The position numbers and the translations under genes are program-made. A stretch of 64,000 nucleotides of DNA from Corythucha ciliata. Its lineage: Eukaryota > Arthropoda > Insecta > Hemiptera > Tingidae. Positions within the stretch are counted from its first letter, which is position 1; the number at the start of each line of letters is the position of its first letter. The notes under the pieces were generated by a model, which was given only the letters and a program-made list of their open reading frames with translations, made no database searches and was not told the DNA's origin. Of the stretch, positions 1 through 11,458 are shown in pieces. Location of the stretch: positions 2,046,001 to 2,110,000 of the forward strand of contig CM075937.1 of the NCBI GenBank assembly GCA_038030265.1, written 5' to 3'.

Positions 1-1850
1 CGAGTGGAAGATATTTTCAATCAGCTCCGAGGAGCAACAGTATTTTCCCGACTAGACGTCACTGATGCATTCATGAATTTGACTTGTTCGGACAATTTCT
101 GTCAGGCCATGACGCTTAATACACCAACGCATGGTTTGGTTCGTCCCACTAGAGCCCAGTACGGAGTTGCTAGTGTTCCAGCTCAATGGCAAAGGAGTCT
201 TGAAAAAATCCTCGAAGGAATCGATAATGCTAAAAATTTCTTTGACGACATTTTGGTATTTGCGGACTCTGACCAAGCAATGATTCAATGTTTGACCAAA
301 ACTTTCGAACGACTGGCAAATTCAGGCTTGAAACTTCGCCGTAAAAAATGCGCGTTTCTCCTTGATAGTGTCGATTTTCTGGGTCAGAGAATCGATGGTT
401 TAGGCCTACATAAATCAAACAAACATGTGGATGCAGTGCTGAACGCGCCTTTGCCGACCACTCTCGAAGAACTACGAACATTTCTTGGAAAAATTACGTA
501 CTATCATTCCTTCATTCCTAACCTTTCTTCGGTTACGACACCCCTCCGAGACATGCTATCGGCAAATTAGCTGACTTGGAACTCCGCGGCTCGTCAAGCG
601 TACGAAAGTCTCAAGGAAGAAATCGTATTCGACCGAGTTTTAATTCCATACGACCCAAGTCTTCCGCTTCTACTTGCGACAGACGCAAGCCCTGTTGGCC
701 TGGGTTCAGTTCTTTCTCACCAGCTACCAGATGGTTCCGAACGGCCGATATCTTATGCAAGCAAGGCATTGAACGCGACGGAGAAACGGTATTCACAAAT
801 TGACCGCCATAGGCACTCGCCATAGTGTGGAGCGTCAAACATTTCTTTCAATATCTTTATGGTCGAAAATTCACGATAATAACGGACAATAAGTCATATT
901 TTCGTTCCAAACTCCCTTCTCCGGAAATTCACATTGTCTCGTTGTGCCAACTACGCTGCCTACTTGACTAATTTCAATTACGATATTAAATACAAACCGG
1001 GATCTCAAAACAGCAATGCTGACTATCTTTCAAGAAACGTTCAAGCGGGATCGTATGAGTCCAACCCTTCATTCCAGATCTTCGAAGATACACCCGAAAA
1101 GTACGACGAATTTGACAATTTCGTACAAAATCAAGTTAATCAGCTGCCCGTGAGCGCAGAAATAATTCGTCAAGAAACACAGAAGGACGAGCGCAAAATT
1201 ACTTTCAGCATTAGAGCAAGGACTTGACTTAAAATAACATGGCTACTCAGGTCGAGAAACTGATTACTCCCAAACCGACGGATGTCTCATGTTGGGACAC
1301 CGTGTGGTTATTCCTCCTTCGCTCCGCCGAATATTACTGCAAGAACTCTACGTCGCTCACATCGGCGTAGTGAAAATGAAGCTAGCCCGGTCCTTAATTT
1401 ATTGGCCTTCAATTGACGTTGACATCGAAGGCATAGCCAAATCTTGCCACGCTTGTCTCCAAAATTCAACCATGCCAGCTAAATTCACCAGCCACCATTG
1501 GGAATATCCGATCGCTCCATGGGAACGCATCCATATCGATTATGCTGGACCGATTTTCGGTAAATACCTACTAGTGATCGTTGATGCCTACTCGAAATGG
1601 ATGCATGTAGCTGTCACTAGCTCGACGACCTCGGAAGCGACTTCCAAAATCCTTGACTCCGCTTTCAGCCAATTTGGAATTCCTACCACAGTGGTCTCTG
1701 ACAATGGCCCTCAGTTCACTTCTAAATACTTCAGTGAATTTCTTTAGGAAAATGGAGTTAGATTTCACAAAACTACAGCTCCTTATCACCCATCGACAAA
1801 CGGGCAAGCTGAGAGGTGTGTTCAGACGCTTATCACTCGGTTAGGCGCAC
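1..1850 (+). pseudogene. Ty3/gypsy pol fragment: RT, RNase H remnant, integrase
   Basis: Reverse transcriptase, RNase H and integrase follow one another on the + strand across several broken frames, the usual gypsy order. The RT part (4-570) starts mid-domain at the window edge and shows FFDDILVFA, an F-F-D-D form of the YxDD catalytic box, then the connection region LRTFLGKITYYHSFIP. The RNase H part is readable as LLATDASPVGLGSVLS near 668-715 but is cut by stops and frame changes; it resumes at 934-1227 with the typical YKPGSQNSNADYLSR. Integrase (1289-1747) has the zinc-binding end (HIGVVKMK, CHAC), then HIDYAGP and VSDNGPQF with the first two catalytic Asp. The third motif (NGQAER) is read only past the stop at 1747. 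No LTR is visible inside the window. Clearly a dead copy. Confidence 0.9.
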
Positions 1851-1861
1851 CCCAAAAGTCA

Positions 1862-2239
1862 CACACATAGTCCTCTGAGAGGGATCTCAGAGATCCACTT
1901 GTTGAAAAATGAGGAATTTTGCAAAATACCTGTTGAATTATCATTCAAAGGGCGCAACAACATGTGAAAATCTTTCACGCATTTATTGAGTAAAGAAATT
2001 ATGAATTTCCTCACATATGTACGTAGGTAAACATGTTTATGAAAAAATCGCAAAAAGCAACTAGGAATATTGGATTCACCTTTAGATTAACGACTAAAAA
2101 TGACTATTCTTTAAAGTTTTGAATGTGTACTTTCTTCAGGTAAAAGTTCACAAAAAACGTAAATGTCACAATATAATTCACAGTAAGTTTCAAAATCACA
2201 AATAAAAAAACATTCAGGTACTAAAATGTTAGGAATAAA
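1862..2239. other. AT-rich gene-free stretch
   Basis: No coding similarity seen. It lies between the 3' end of the gypsy fragment and the C-terminal end of the piggyBac transposase, so it probably holds the 3' flank of the piggyBac element. No terminal repeat or TTAA pair could be fixed by eye. Confidence 0.4.
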
Positions 2240-3802
2240 TCAGTCATCATTCTCATCACAGTTATTTAAATTTGTTTCTTCTTGACAGCCATTATTACAT
2301 ACGAAATCACAGTGCTGAAGGCACAAGTATAAACCACACTTTTTGCACGACTACTTAGTCAAACGTCTTTTCTTCGCTTTGAGGCATGGGCGGCAACGGT
2401 TACGAGCGCTCGTCTGAATGATGTCGCTGTCTCCAGAATTGTTGGTCAAAGCAGGTGTGCCTATGATTTCGGAAATTCTAAGGCTTATGGTTCACTAGAT
2501 GGCCTTTGACCAAGTCCATTCCAAGCTGCCTAAGGAAAATCCGACGGTGCATTTTGCCATTTCCATTACATAAATGTATTATTTGGGAGTTGATTCCCGC
2601 AATGTTAAGAATGGCATAAAACACCACCATGGGCCATCTCCTTGTTGCTCTTTGCACGTTGTAAGATGAGCACATCTTATCCACAACGTCAACTCCAATT
2701 TTGTGATGGTTGTAGTACGTGATCATGAGTGGTTTTTTCTTTGGGCCCGTCGATTCGTCTAGTGAGTCGTCCAGGTGCATGCTAGAGATGAGGATCACAT
2801 TTTTCTTTTTATTCTTGTTTTGGGGAACGTATGACACCATGGTTCCGTCTCTCCTGAACGCAAAAACGCTGGAACAACTTTCCCGTTGTTTTAAATCCTT
2901 CAGTTCTCTGGGAATTTGCCATTTGTTTTTTTTTTTAGTGTGCCAACGAAGGACAATCGATGTTTCTCAGACAACTCGTTCATTAGAGAAACATCCCAAA
3001 ACCAATTATCTGTGGTTATATTTCGGCCACTATTTTTCAGAGGAGTTATCATTCGCTTCACCACGTCGACGCACTTGTTGCTTATCGAAAATGGCCCTTC
3101 AGGCGGTCGGCCTGCGTAAATTTCCAGGTTACAGGTGTAAAACATTTTTGAGTCGACAGCAGCAAATATCTTTATCCCGTACTTTGCCGGTTTGGAAGGT
3201 ATGTACTGAATAAAGCCACACCTGCCTCGAAATGCTTCCAGCTTCTCGTCGATCGTGACGTCCGCGCCAACTGAATAAGACATCTGGAAATTCTTGACGA
3301 ACTCTTCGAAGAGCTCTCGAATCGGTGCTAGGCGATCGATTGACCTGCGTAGTTTTCGTGTATCACGATCATCGAACCTCAAGCATCCAACTAGAAATCT
3401 GAACCTTTTTAGGCTCATCGTTAGTCTAAAAATTTCGACTCCAAATCCTCCTGAGTCCCATAAGTCTTCGAGGTTGATTTTTCCACCTTTGTGTATCCCA
3501 GCAAGATACAAAAGCCCGATGACTGCTAGAATTTCAGTTTTGTCTGTTCCTTTAGCGTCTCTATCACGAGCAAAATTGTCACGCACTGAATCAATGTACT
3601 GATTTGTGAACGTAACTATTGAGTTGATCATCACGTCACTAAACAAACACTTCCAAGTCACCAGAATGCCTTCTGCATTCTTCGCATTCCCAATAACACC
3701 TGGGAACCTTACCAAGACGTTATGCGAAGCGATTTTCTTTCGGTTAGTGTATGGAGTTTTCTTCCATGAAATTGATTCGACAATCTTCTTATTTATTCTC
3801 CG
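2240..3802 (-). pseudogene. piggyBac-type transposase (DDE_Tnp_1_7), 3' part, broken
   Basis: The protein read on the - strand has the piggyBac transposase fold in order. The three Asp that match the piggyBac DDD triad are visible: VTIDEKLEAF, NITTDNWFWD and GVDVVDKMCSSY. The C-terminal cysteine-rich zinc domain follows (CRPC, CKKCGLYLC, CDFVC at about 2280-2400). Defects seen: a frame break in the T-run near 2925-2935 just after KTNGKFP; another near 2478 just after LVNHKP; and an in-frame TAG at 2351-2353 inside the cysteine-rich tail. The N-terminal part is lost in the 500-N gap. Cut-and-paste transposase by family; this copy is inactive. Confidence 0.88.
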
Positions 3803-4302
3803 NNNNNNNNNNNNNNNNNNNNNNNNNNNNNNNNNNNNNNNNNNNNNNNNNNNNNNNNNNNNNNNNNNNNNNNNNNNNNNNNNNNNNNNNNNNNNNNNNN
3901 NNNNNNNNNNNNNNNNNNNNNNNNNNNNNNNNNNNNNNNNNNNNNNNNNNNNNNNNNNNNNNNNNNNNNNNNNNNNNNNNNNNNNNNNNNNNNNNNNNNN
4001 NNNNNNNNNNNNNNNNNNNNNNNNNNNNNNNNNNNNNNNNNNNNNNNNNNNNNNNNNNNNNNNNNNNNNNNNNNNNNNNNNNNNNNNNNNNNNNNNNNNN
4101 NNNNNNNNNNNNNNNNNNNNNNNNNNNNNNNNNNNNNNNNNNNNNNNNNNNNNNNNNNNNNNNNNNNNNNNNNNNNNNNNNNNNNNNNNNNNNNNNNNNN
4201 NNNNNNNNNNNNNNNNNNNNNNNNNNNNNNNNNNNNNNNNNNNNNNNNNNNNNNNNNNNNNNNNNNNNNNNNNNNNNNNNNNNNNNNNNNNNNNNNNNNN
4301 NN
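3803..4302. other. Assembly gap of exactly 500 N
   Basis: A run of 500 N. The round number suggests a scaffold gap of arbitrary or estimated size. It separates the - strand piggyBac relic from the + strand transposase-like relic, so both lose their N-termini here. Reading frames drawn through it are meaningless. Confidence 0.99.
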
Positions 4303-6106
4303 TGTTCAAGAAAATTGTGCATGCTGACGACTCATCCGAGAGCGAAGACCTTGCACAAAATATCAACTTCGCTCAGGCAGGAAAAGAAATGATAATGCAG
4401 CTTCAAGAAAGGCTAGAAATATGTGTAAAGTACAGCGAAAAAGTGACAATACCTTCCGTGTTACCAAAGACATGGTCAGTTGCTCAAGTACAGCAAGTGT
4501 TCAATGTTACGGAGCATTTAGCCCGCAGAAGTAAAGCTCTTGTTACAGAAAAGGACATTTTATCGAGTCCCAACCAGAAGCGTGGCAAACCGCTAAGCGA
4601 CGACGTAAAGAAGAAAGTTTTCGATTTTTATACGAGCGATGATATCAGCCGGATAATGCCAGGTGCCCGAGATTATGTGACTAGGGAACGAAATGGCGAA
4701 CGGGAACGCAAACAAAAGCGTCTAGTGCTTGGCAATTTAAAGTAAGTTTTCCATACGTTTAAGGAAAGATACCCGGAAGCAGAAATCGGTTCTTCAAAGT
4801 TTGCCGCCTTAAGGCCAAAATTCTGTGTTCTGGCTGGTGGCTCTGGGACCCATTGCGTGTGTGTGTGTGTGCGATACATCATAACTTCAAATTGATGTTT
4901 GACGGGGCAATCTATAGACCACCCGGCTCAGAATCGGAAAATGCTTTGAAGACTTATAAAAATATTCTAGCTATTGCGATGTGTGATGATGCCGAAAAAG
5001 ATTGTTTCTTTAGTCAGTGCGGTGCTTGTCCAGGAGTGCAGGCTGTTAGGAACCGTCTTGAACAATTTTTTGATAATGACTTAGTGGACAAAGTAATTTA
5101 TAAACAGTGGCTTTCAGTAGACCGATGTTACCTGGAAACTATAGAGAAAAATGTGACCGACTTTTTGGACTCCTTGGTAGATTATATTCCAAAAATTCTA
5201 AAACATCATTTCATCGCGAAGAAACAAGCTGAATTCTTAAGGATTTCGAACTCTTCTTTGCCGCCCGACACAGTTCTGATTATAGCGGATTTCTCTGAGA
5301 ATTATTCATTTGTTCTGCAAGACAGCGTCCAGGGAACACATTGGAATAACGCACAGGCGACAGTTCACCCGTTTGCCGGTTACTACAGGAACAATACTAA
5401 AAGTGAAGTAACCTCATTGAATTTAGTCATTGTGTCCGACTGCATGGAGCACGACACGGCGGCTGTCCACACATTTCAAAGACATCTAGTCACTTTTTTG
5501 AAAAATAAGGTGAGAGTACGATTTAAAACAATCAATGCAATGTAATTTGAAATACTTTCATAAGAAAATCGTCTCAAATAAAAAGTAAATTGACGTTACT
5601 CAAAAGATTGTTTTTTTCATTGTTCATTCAGGTTCCTGTAGTGACCAAGATAATTTATTTCTTTATTTGGTGCGGCGTCGCAATACAAAAATCGCTTCAA
5701 TGTGGCTAATATCCATCACCACAAGAGAGACTTCTCCCTCTAAGCAGAATGGCACTTCTTTGCAACATCACATGGAAAAGGGCCCAGCGACGGGTTGGGG
5801 GGGGGGGGTACTCTGAAACGTGAGGCAGCGCGAGCGAGCCTCTCATTGCCCATTGATAGGCAAATACAAACTCCTTTCGACCTATATTCATGGGCCGATT
5901 CTAGTTTGCCAGGAGTAAACGTGTGCTTCGTACCTGAGAGCGAGGTGACAAGCGAGCCGAAGTTTCTTCGACGGCGTTTCAACGACGCTATTCCTTTAAC
6001 CGGGATAAGATCATACCACACAATAATCCCCTCAAAGCCAGACAGCATAATTTTCAAGAACTGTTTTCTTAGAACTTCTCTCGTAGATTCCCTCCTTCAT
6101 GACTGA
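4303..6106 (+). pseudogene. Transposase-like protein of the 'ADFSENYSF' family, multiply broken
   Basis: I recognise this as a protein family repeated in many invertebrate genomes but cannot assign it to a named transposon superfamily. Ordered pieces: KRGKPLSDDVKKKVFDFY; then KFAALRPKFCVLAGGSGTH; then 4853-5545 with YKQWLSVDR, IADFSENYSF and HWNNAQATVHPF; then AASQYKN, AEWHFFATSHGKGP and LKREAARASL. Conserved Asp and the late HGKG-DG motif suggest a DDE/DDD nuclease (inference). Breaks: TAA at 4743-4745 where the frame otherwise continues; a length change in the (GT)n run near 4855-4872; a frameshift just before GAASQYKN, with the Asp expected before it apparently lost; an in-frame TAA before AEWHFF; and a slip in the G12 tract near 5797-5808. 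A 122-bp GT-AG intron (5510-5631) splits FLKNK from VPVVTK. Confidence 0.75.
4855..4872. repeat. (GT)n microsatellite inside a coding sequence
   Basis: A short GT tract lies within codons for ...THCVCVCV. The protein continues in a different frame after it (AIHHNFKLM), so a change in GT copy number is the likely cause of this frameshift. Confidence 0.7.
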
Positions 6107-6795
6107 ACTGTTGTGCTGGATCAAAGCATATCTTTTGGTGAACTTCCCCATTGTTTATATTATTGGCTCTCATTGACAGGTCGACTGTGTTGTTGTTTTT
6201 TTATCGTCCATTTTATTTCCATTATTACCAAATTTTTGATACAGCCCTACAGTTTTTACTCTTACTTTTATTCCTCGCAAGGAAAGATAATCAAACAAAC
6301 CAAACACGCCTTATAACTACATTCATTTTTTTATATTTTTCAATCCTTTTCCTTCAGGGCGTAGGGACGGGGGGGGGGGATATGGAGAGCTACAAGTATA
6401 CGAACGAAGGAGCACTAGTACCCTAGTACCATAACGAAGAGCCCCCTAAAATCTCCAAAAATGAGCGTTTCACGTTGAAGTTAGGTTTAGCAGATTTTCT
6501 GGACTTAAAGTAACCCGAAAAGATCCGAGCACGTTCCAGCTTTTTCCTTGGACTTCAGACCCAACGCAGTAGTGTACCTAGGTACGGGGGAGGGGGATTC
6601 GCCCCGGACCCTCTATCAGACAAAAATCGGTAATATTCGTGGCTATAGCTGCTAAAAAGCGTTGATTCATGGTCTCGCGATGCAACTTCCAGACTAAAAA
6701 TTAAGAAAAAAATCGCATATTCGCGGTACATGGAGGCCATTCTACGAATAAATTATGGAAATCAACGCAAAAGTGTTGTATTTGGGCAAACCCCG
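6107..6795. other. Gene-free stretch with G-runs
   Basis: No supported gene. Holds two G-rich tracts (6369-6379 and 6583-6596). It sits between the 3' end of the + strand transposase relic and the 3' truncation of the - strand gypsy relic. Confidence 0.4.
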
Positions 6796-8342
6796 CGGTT
6801 ATAGTTGAGAAAAGTGTTGGTCTTGAATGATGTCCCAGTAGAATACATTTTTCTTTTTCAAGAGGTCCTTTAGAGGTCTGGATAGGTCGGAACCATTTTT
6901 TATGAACCTCGTGAGATAGTTATACATTCCATGGAACCGCTTTAGCTCATTCGCATTTTTCGGAGGCTTGACTTGTCGTATAGCTCGTGTTTTGCTAGGG
7001 TCTGGAGAAATACCATTTTCATTCAGTATTGTGTCCCAAGAAAAGTATTTCTTTCGCCCGGAAAACGCATTTTTCGAAGTTTAGAGTAATATTGGCTTTA
7101 CTGAAGCGGGTCAAAACTTCATTTAGAGCTTCGTCGTGTTCTTTTTCGTCTTTCCCCCAAATTAGTATGTCGTCCATGAGGCTATCGCATTGATTGACAC
7201 CTTCTAGGACATCGATGATTCGCCGCTGGTAATGCTCTGGTGCTGAGCTAACTCCGAAAGGTAAGCGATTAAAAAGGAATCTGCCGAATGGTGTAATGAA
7301 AGCCGTGAAGTGTTTGGTTTCTTCAGATAAGGGTATTTGCCAGAAGCCAGCTCTTGCGTCTAGCTTAGAGAACACGCGTGCCACTCCTATCATGGCCAGA
7401 GTCTCTTCTGCGGTTGGCAGAATGAGCCTTTCCCGGATTATATATTCATTGAGTTTTGTGTAGTCGACACAAATCCTTACTTTGTTGTTTTTTTTTGGGG
7501 AACAACGACCAGTGGGGCACACCACTCAGTCGCTTCTGTGGTTTTGGAAATGATACCATCCCGAAGCATGTTTTGAATTTCTTCCTGAACTTTTTTGAAA
7601 AGAGGGAGAGGGATCCGTCTTGGTGAAATAGCAGCATATGGCACTGCGCCTTCTCGTAACTTGATCGAATAAGGACCGCCTGTCATAACCCTCGGGGTAT
7701 CTGAAAATAATGACTTAAATTTGTCCTCAATTTGTGTTTTAGAGGGCGAATCGATGATGGCGTAAATTTGTTTGCTGATATTGGGGAGAACCTGAAGATC
7801 ATGGATTGCAGGGATACCAAGAGGAGGGCTTCTGAGATCTTGTATTACTAATATTTTTTGTTTTGACGTCAAACTGCCGAGTTTTAGCTGCGCTTTGAAA
7901 CTGCCAACACAGCAAAGTTTCTGGTTTCCAGCATGTTCAATACTCCCAGTGAAAGGTTTAAGATTAAGGCCTAAGTTCAATGCTTTGAACATCGTAGTTG
8001 AGATGCACGTTACATCCGCTGCTGTATCGACTCGGAATGTGACGGGCTTATTGTTCAAAGTTATTTGTACGCCAAAGTTTGGGTATTTTTTGTTAGCGTT
8101 CAATGAATTTAGGACGACTGAATCGAGGAAAGCTGATGAACTGTTTCGTTCACCGGAGCAGGACCCTGAAGTAGAAGAGTTTTCTGACGTATTTGTCTGA
8201 CTTTCTTCTTCTTCTTCTTCTTCTTCTGACAAGAAGAGAAATGCCCTTTAATGCCGCGAAAAGTCACGTTTGACGAAGAGCTTCCTGGGAACTCTTGTTC
8301 ATCGAGACCTGGCTCTTTCTGTCTCCTCGTCTTAGGACTCAT
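6796..8342 (-). pseudogene. Ty3/gypsy gag-end/protease/RT fragment
   Basis: Reads on the - strand from a short N-terminal, Ser/Glu-rich segment (8342-8109) into an aspartic protease with FRVDTAADVTCI (a DTA variant of DTGA), then an RT beginning EWCAPLVVVP and continuing with VRICVDYTKLN, KLDARAGFWQIP, PFGVSSAPE and LMDDILIWG, the catalytic box. The connection domain NGISPDPSKTRAI...YNYLTRFIKNG runs to about 6800 after a frame change near 7020. A frame change in the T-run at about 7487-7496 splits protease from RT. RNase H and integrase are absent, so the copy is 3'-truncated. Sequence differs clearly from the gypsy copies at 1-1850 and 11-19 kb, so it is a third lineage (inference). Confidence 0.88.
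8204..8227. repeat. (CTT/GAA)n microsatellite coding poly-Glu
   Basis: An uninterrupted CTT run. In the - strand gypsy frame it codes a run of Glu, and in another frame a run of Lys. Microsatellite growth in a dead element is the simplest reading. Confidence 0.85.
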
Positions 8343-8377
8343 CGTGTTTATCGTTTTCGTTTAAGAAGCTGGCACCA

Positions 8378-8494
8378 TGTAGGAGATGCTTAAAGCGAGC
8401 GATTGAGAAACTGTCTATTTATTTGACAAAAACTCATTAAAAACTAATTACTTTTAAAATAAAACGTTATGAGGCCTATTAGCCTCATGCAACA
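8378..8494 (-). repeat. Candidate 117-bp LTR of the preceding gypsy relic
   Basis: Just 5' of the gypsy coding region on the - strand is a segment that begins TGTTGCATG, contains CAAATAAATAG, and ends CTCCTACA. It is directly followed by TGGTGCCAGCTTC (8377-8365), which looks like a primer-binding site. TG...CA ends plus TGG at the PBS fit an LTR. The partner LTR is missing because the element is truncated, so the call rests on position and motifs only. Confidence 0.5.
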
Positions 8495-9967
8495 GTGGCT
8501 ACTTGTATTTCTTCCCCTTTGCCATATATTTTTAACTTGGCATTCAGTATAGGTAAATATCCGACTCAATTTAACCCTCCAGTTCCCAATGTACCATCCA
8601 GAGTGCGCCTTTTCATATAGCTCTAAAAATTATAAAAGCGACTTTGGGACTTCGCCGAATGGCGTAAGATCTTCTGACTATGTACCCTATAAAGAAAAAA
8701 AATACAGAACCTCTTTTCAATTACTCAAATGAATTTTATATGATCATAGAGCAAGTTAGTTCAGTGTTCTTGCCGAGTAATTTTGGGATCTTCCTGATTT
8801 ATTACTTGCCATGCCGAAAAAAAAAAAAAATCGTAACTCAATTTGTTTTTCATATTACAACTTTTAGGTTGTCTTTGAAAGGAAACTACGGAACTGTGTT
8901 CAAATATTTGTTTTGGCTTTTATGCTGTGGGTGTTCAAAATTTGTTGCACCCTACAGGGTGCACTGGGAAATGTTACCATACTTGACCACAACACGAGGT
9001 GTTAATTAATGTCCGATTCTCACGTTTACAAATTTATAGTGTCATTCGTACTAATTCTACCTTACCATGACATTGTTATGTTTATGGTTTTTTTCTGTGT
9101 TCATCGTGTTACCATGTTGAAGAGATTGTTGAAGAGATTTTCGTTGTAGATCTTACACCAAATCCGGCTTTGCTAGTTGCCAAGATAAGGGAATATTTCA
9201 ATAATGATATAGAAATATTCCCTTCTCAAAGAGAATTTTATCATATGTATTATCATCTCACGATTCTGTTGACTTATCCAAAGTCATATGGATTACAAGT
9301 TGCACCACTCCACCCCCTCCCGCCCTAAATCAGCGGTCTCAAATTAATTTCTCATTTTTGATCCCACAAGATAGCACTGCGTTCTTTACTTTATTCAAGT
9401 TCAGTTCACATGGTTCCTTTATTTTAGCCCTTTGTGAACTGCAGAGCAGAAATGATATAGTTTGAAGATCAGGGTCGTACTGAGGCTACTTCTTCTGGGT
9501 GGGAGAGTCGGATTCCCCCCACATCACCACCAAAGAAGCCGTCAAATTTGGCGTTCTTCTTCCTGACGTTACTTGTTCTCATCGTGTTTTTGTCCCTTCG
9601 TTACAGTTTCAACGAACATTTCGTCAATACGATCATAACATTAAAACTAAGTGCTGTGAAAGACGCAGGATCAATGCTGCAAAGCACACCAGGTTGAAGT
9701 ACAGAAGTAGCACTGCGTGTTGTAAGGATGATTAGGGTAACGAGTTAGTAGACCCATCAAACCGGAACAACCGTGGTTAAGGAAAAAGGGGAGGGGGCTA
9801 CCTTTGCAACAAATTAAATGTTTATTTCAGGAATCTTGAACGAATTGTAATATATAGTTATGTACCTACTTATTATTGTCAGAACATGACATTTTTTGTA
9901 TAGTAAGTTCAAGTTTCCTGGTTGTAATAAGGCCCCGTTTACAAACTGTCTGTCAACCCATTGACGT
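8495..9967. other. AT-rich gene-free stretch
   Basis: No supported gene. It contains a near-palindrome GCACCCTACAGGGTGCAC at 8954-8971, shared in inverted orientation with 20895-20915, and about 30 bp near 9273-9303 (CCAAAGTCATATGG) shared inverted with 19609-19640. These are short traces of dispersed repeats. Confidence 0.4.
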
Positions 9968-10076
9968 GCGTCTGTGGAAGTTTCAGCCTGTGGAAGTGTT
10001 GAGCCTGTGAAACCTATGAAAATGCTTTATTTTTCTATGGAATAAATTGGTTTGGTTGCATAGACTCCACAGGCGC
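9968..10076. repeat. Small foldback MITE, copy 1
   Basis: Ends are imperfect inverted repeats: GCGTCTGTGG at the left, and GGTTGCATAGACTCCACAG at the right. A second copy lies at 20108-20203 with better-matched arms. The two define a short non-coding inverted-repeat family. Confidence 0.6.
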
Positions 10077-10173
10077 TTGGCACATGCAGAACTTATGAAC
10101 GTGGTCTAATACATATTTTTTTAAGTTACTGCAGCACATTTCTCTAAAATTGAAATTAAAAATAGTAATTATA

Positions 10174-11028
10174 CGTGGTGAAAGGAGATAAGTGTGACAA
10201 AAAAAATTTGGTGAAAATAGACATCATTTGCGACCAAAAACACTACCTATACCATGGTCCGAAAATCAAAACCCTTCGAGATATGATTTTTCAAACGCTT
10301 TTTCATGGCTTACTTACATCAATTTTTTCAACTAACTGCGAGAAAATCGCTTTCAATTTGCATTTTTGCAACTTTTTGGTGATGGATTCGGAAATAGCAC
10401 ACTATTTTCTGTCAGGATTAGCAATTTGCGGTGGATATGAACGATTTTATGTGGCCTCAAATGCGACTCTAAGTCGTGCAAATCGGGGATTTTTTTTATT
10501 TTTAAAGTCAGTCCCCGTTTGTCTAAAAACAAATCACAAAACTTGTTCAAATTTGTCAGGTCAAAACAAGCGATTTTGAAGAGAATAATCATTATTTTAA
10601 GTTATAAGGGCCTAAATAACAGAAATGTACCTTAGTTTTCTTTATGATCTGTCAACGTTATATTTTTCAAAATAACGTATAAAAAATAACCCATGAAAAA
10701 ACGTCCCAAAGCATCAAACAATAATTTATTTTCATAATTAATTGATTTTCCAAAGAATGTAAAAAAGTACGATTCTTGGTTTGCCGCCCCCATATAAGCC
10801 ATTTGCCTTTGACTCATCAATGAAAAGAAGTGCCCCACCTCCCAGGTGTTCGTTTGGAAGCGACAAGTCGCACTAGACTAAGAAAAGAGATATATGCATT
10901 TTAAAACGTTTGGAAAATCATATCGCAGAAACAATTGAGTTTCGGGCTATGATGTATTTGGCATTTTTGATTGCAAATATGGTCTACTTTCATCCACAAA
11001 GTCCGTGCTTGATTCGGAACATCCTGCA
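10174..11028. mobile_element. TA-flanked mariner-type MITE with long arms
   Basis: The left end, after TA at 10172-10173, reads CGTGGTGAAAGGAG...ATTTGCGACC...GATATGATTTTTCAAACG. The right end, read as reverse complement from 11028, gives GCAGGATGTTCC...ATTTGCAATC...GATATGATTTTCCAAACG and is followed by TA. So about 110 bp of inverted similarity flanks a non-coding centre. A related but diverged copy starts at 38004 with the end CAGGGTGG, typical of mariner-type ends. Confidence 0.6.
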
Positions 11029-11266
11029 TAAAAATGGTCAAGGGCCGAGACGAGTTTACAGTAGGTCTATTCGTTTGTCGTCTCGGACTACTCCGAGCAG
11101 CACGAAATTTTGCAACCTCGCGGGTTATCATTTGAAATAACGCGAAAAAATAATGAAAGGTTAGTACTTTCAATGCTAATAGTGCAGCTCCGGACGATAA
11201 ACGAATAGACCTCATGTCCAATCTCGTATTCCTAGGTGTTTAAACCGCATCTACTGTATACATAAT
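11029..11266. other. Flank between MITE and gypsy LTR
   Basis: No gene. Contains a local inverted repeat: GGTCTATTCGTTTGTCGTC near 11063 and its complement GACGATAAACGAATAGACC near 11197. The last five bases, ATAAT, are the left target-site duplication of the gypsy element. Confidence 0.5.
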
Positions 11267-11424
11267 TGTTATATCTTTTGTACTTAGTTAAGAAATATTG
11301 CACGCGTATTTTAGGTAACTCTTTGTTTGAAATCTAATTTATTAATAATGAAAAAAATATGATTTGTAAATAATGGGTTCTGAAGTTCAACAAATAGGGA
11401 ATTTGAAGTGATGAAGCCATAACA
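11267..11424 (-). repeat. 3' LTR of the gypsy element
   Basis: On the + strand it starts TGTTATATC and ends CCATAACA. It matches 18842-18999 except TGTTA/TGTTG at the start and GAAGTGATG/GAAGAGATG near the end. Next to it, inside, is the CT-rich CTCCCCCTC (11426-11434), which read on the - strand is the G-rich polypurine tract. Confidence 0.95.
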
Positions 11425-11458
11425 GTCTCCCCCTCTTATAAAAGAGCTTAGAGGATGA

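Noticed and set aside
3751..4745. Long open frames across the N run on both strands
   Set aside because: They exist only because N codons contain no stops. The real coding ends on each side belong to different, oppositely oriented elements.
6151..6426. Frame with hydrophobic stretches (91 codons) after the FSENYS relic
   Set aside because: AT-rich chance hydrophobicity; no motif, no splice context and it runs into a G-tract.
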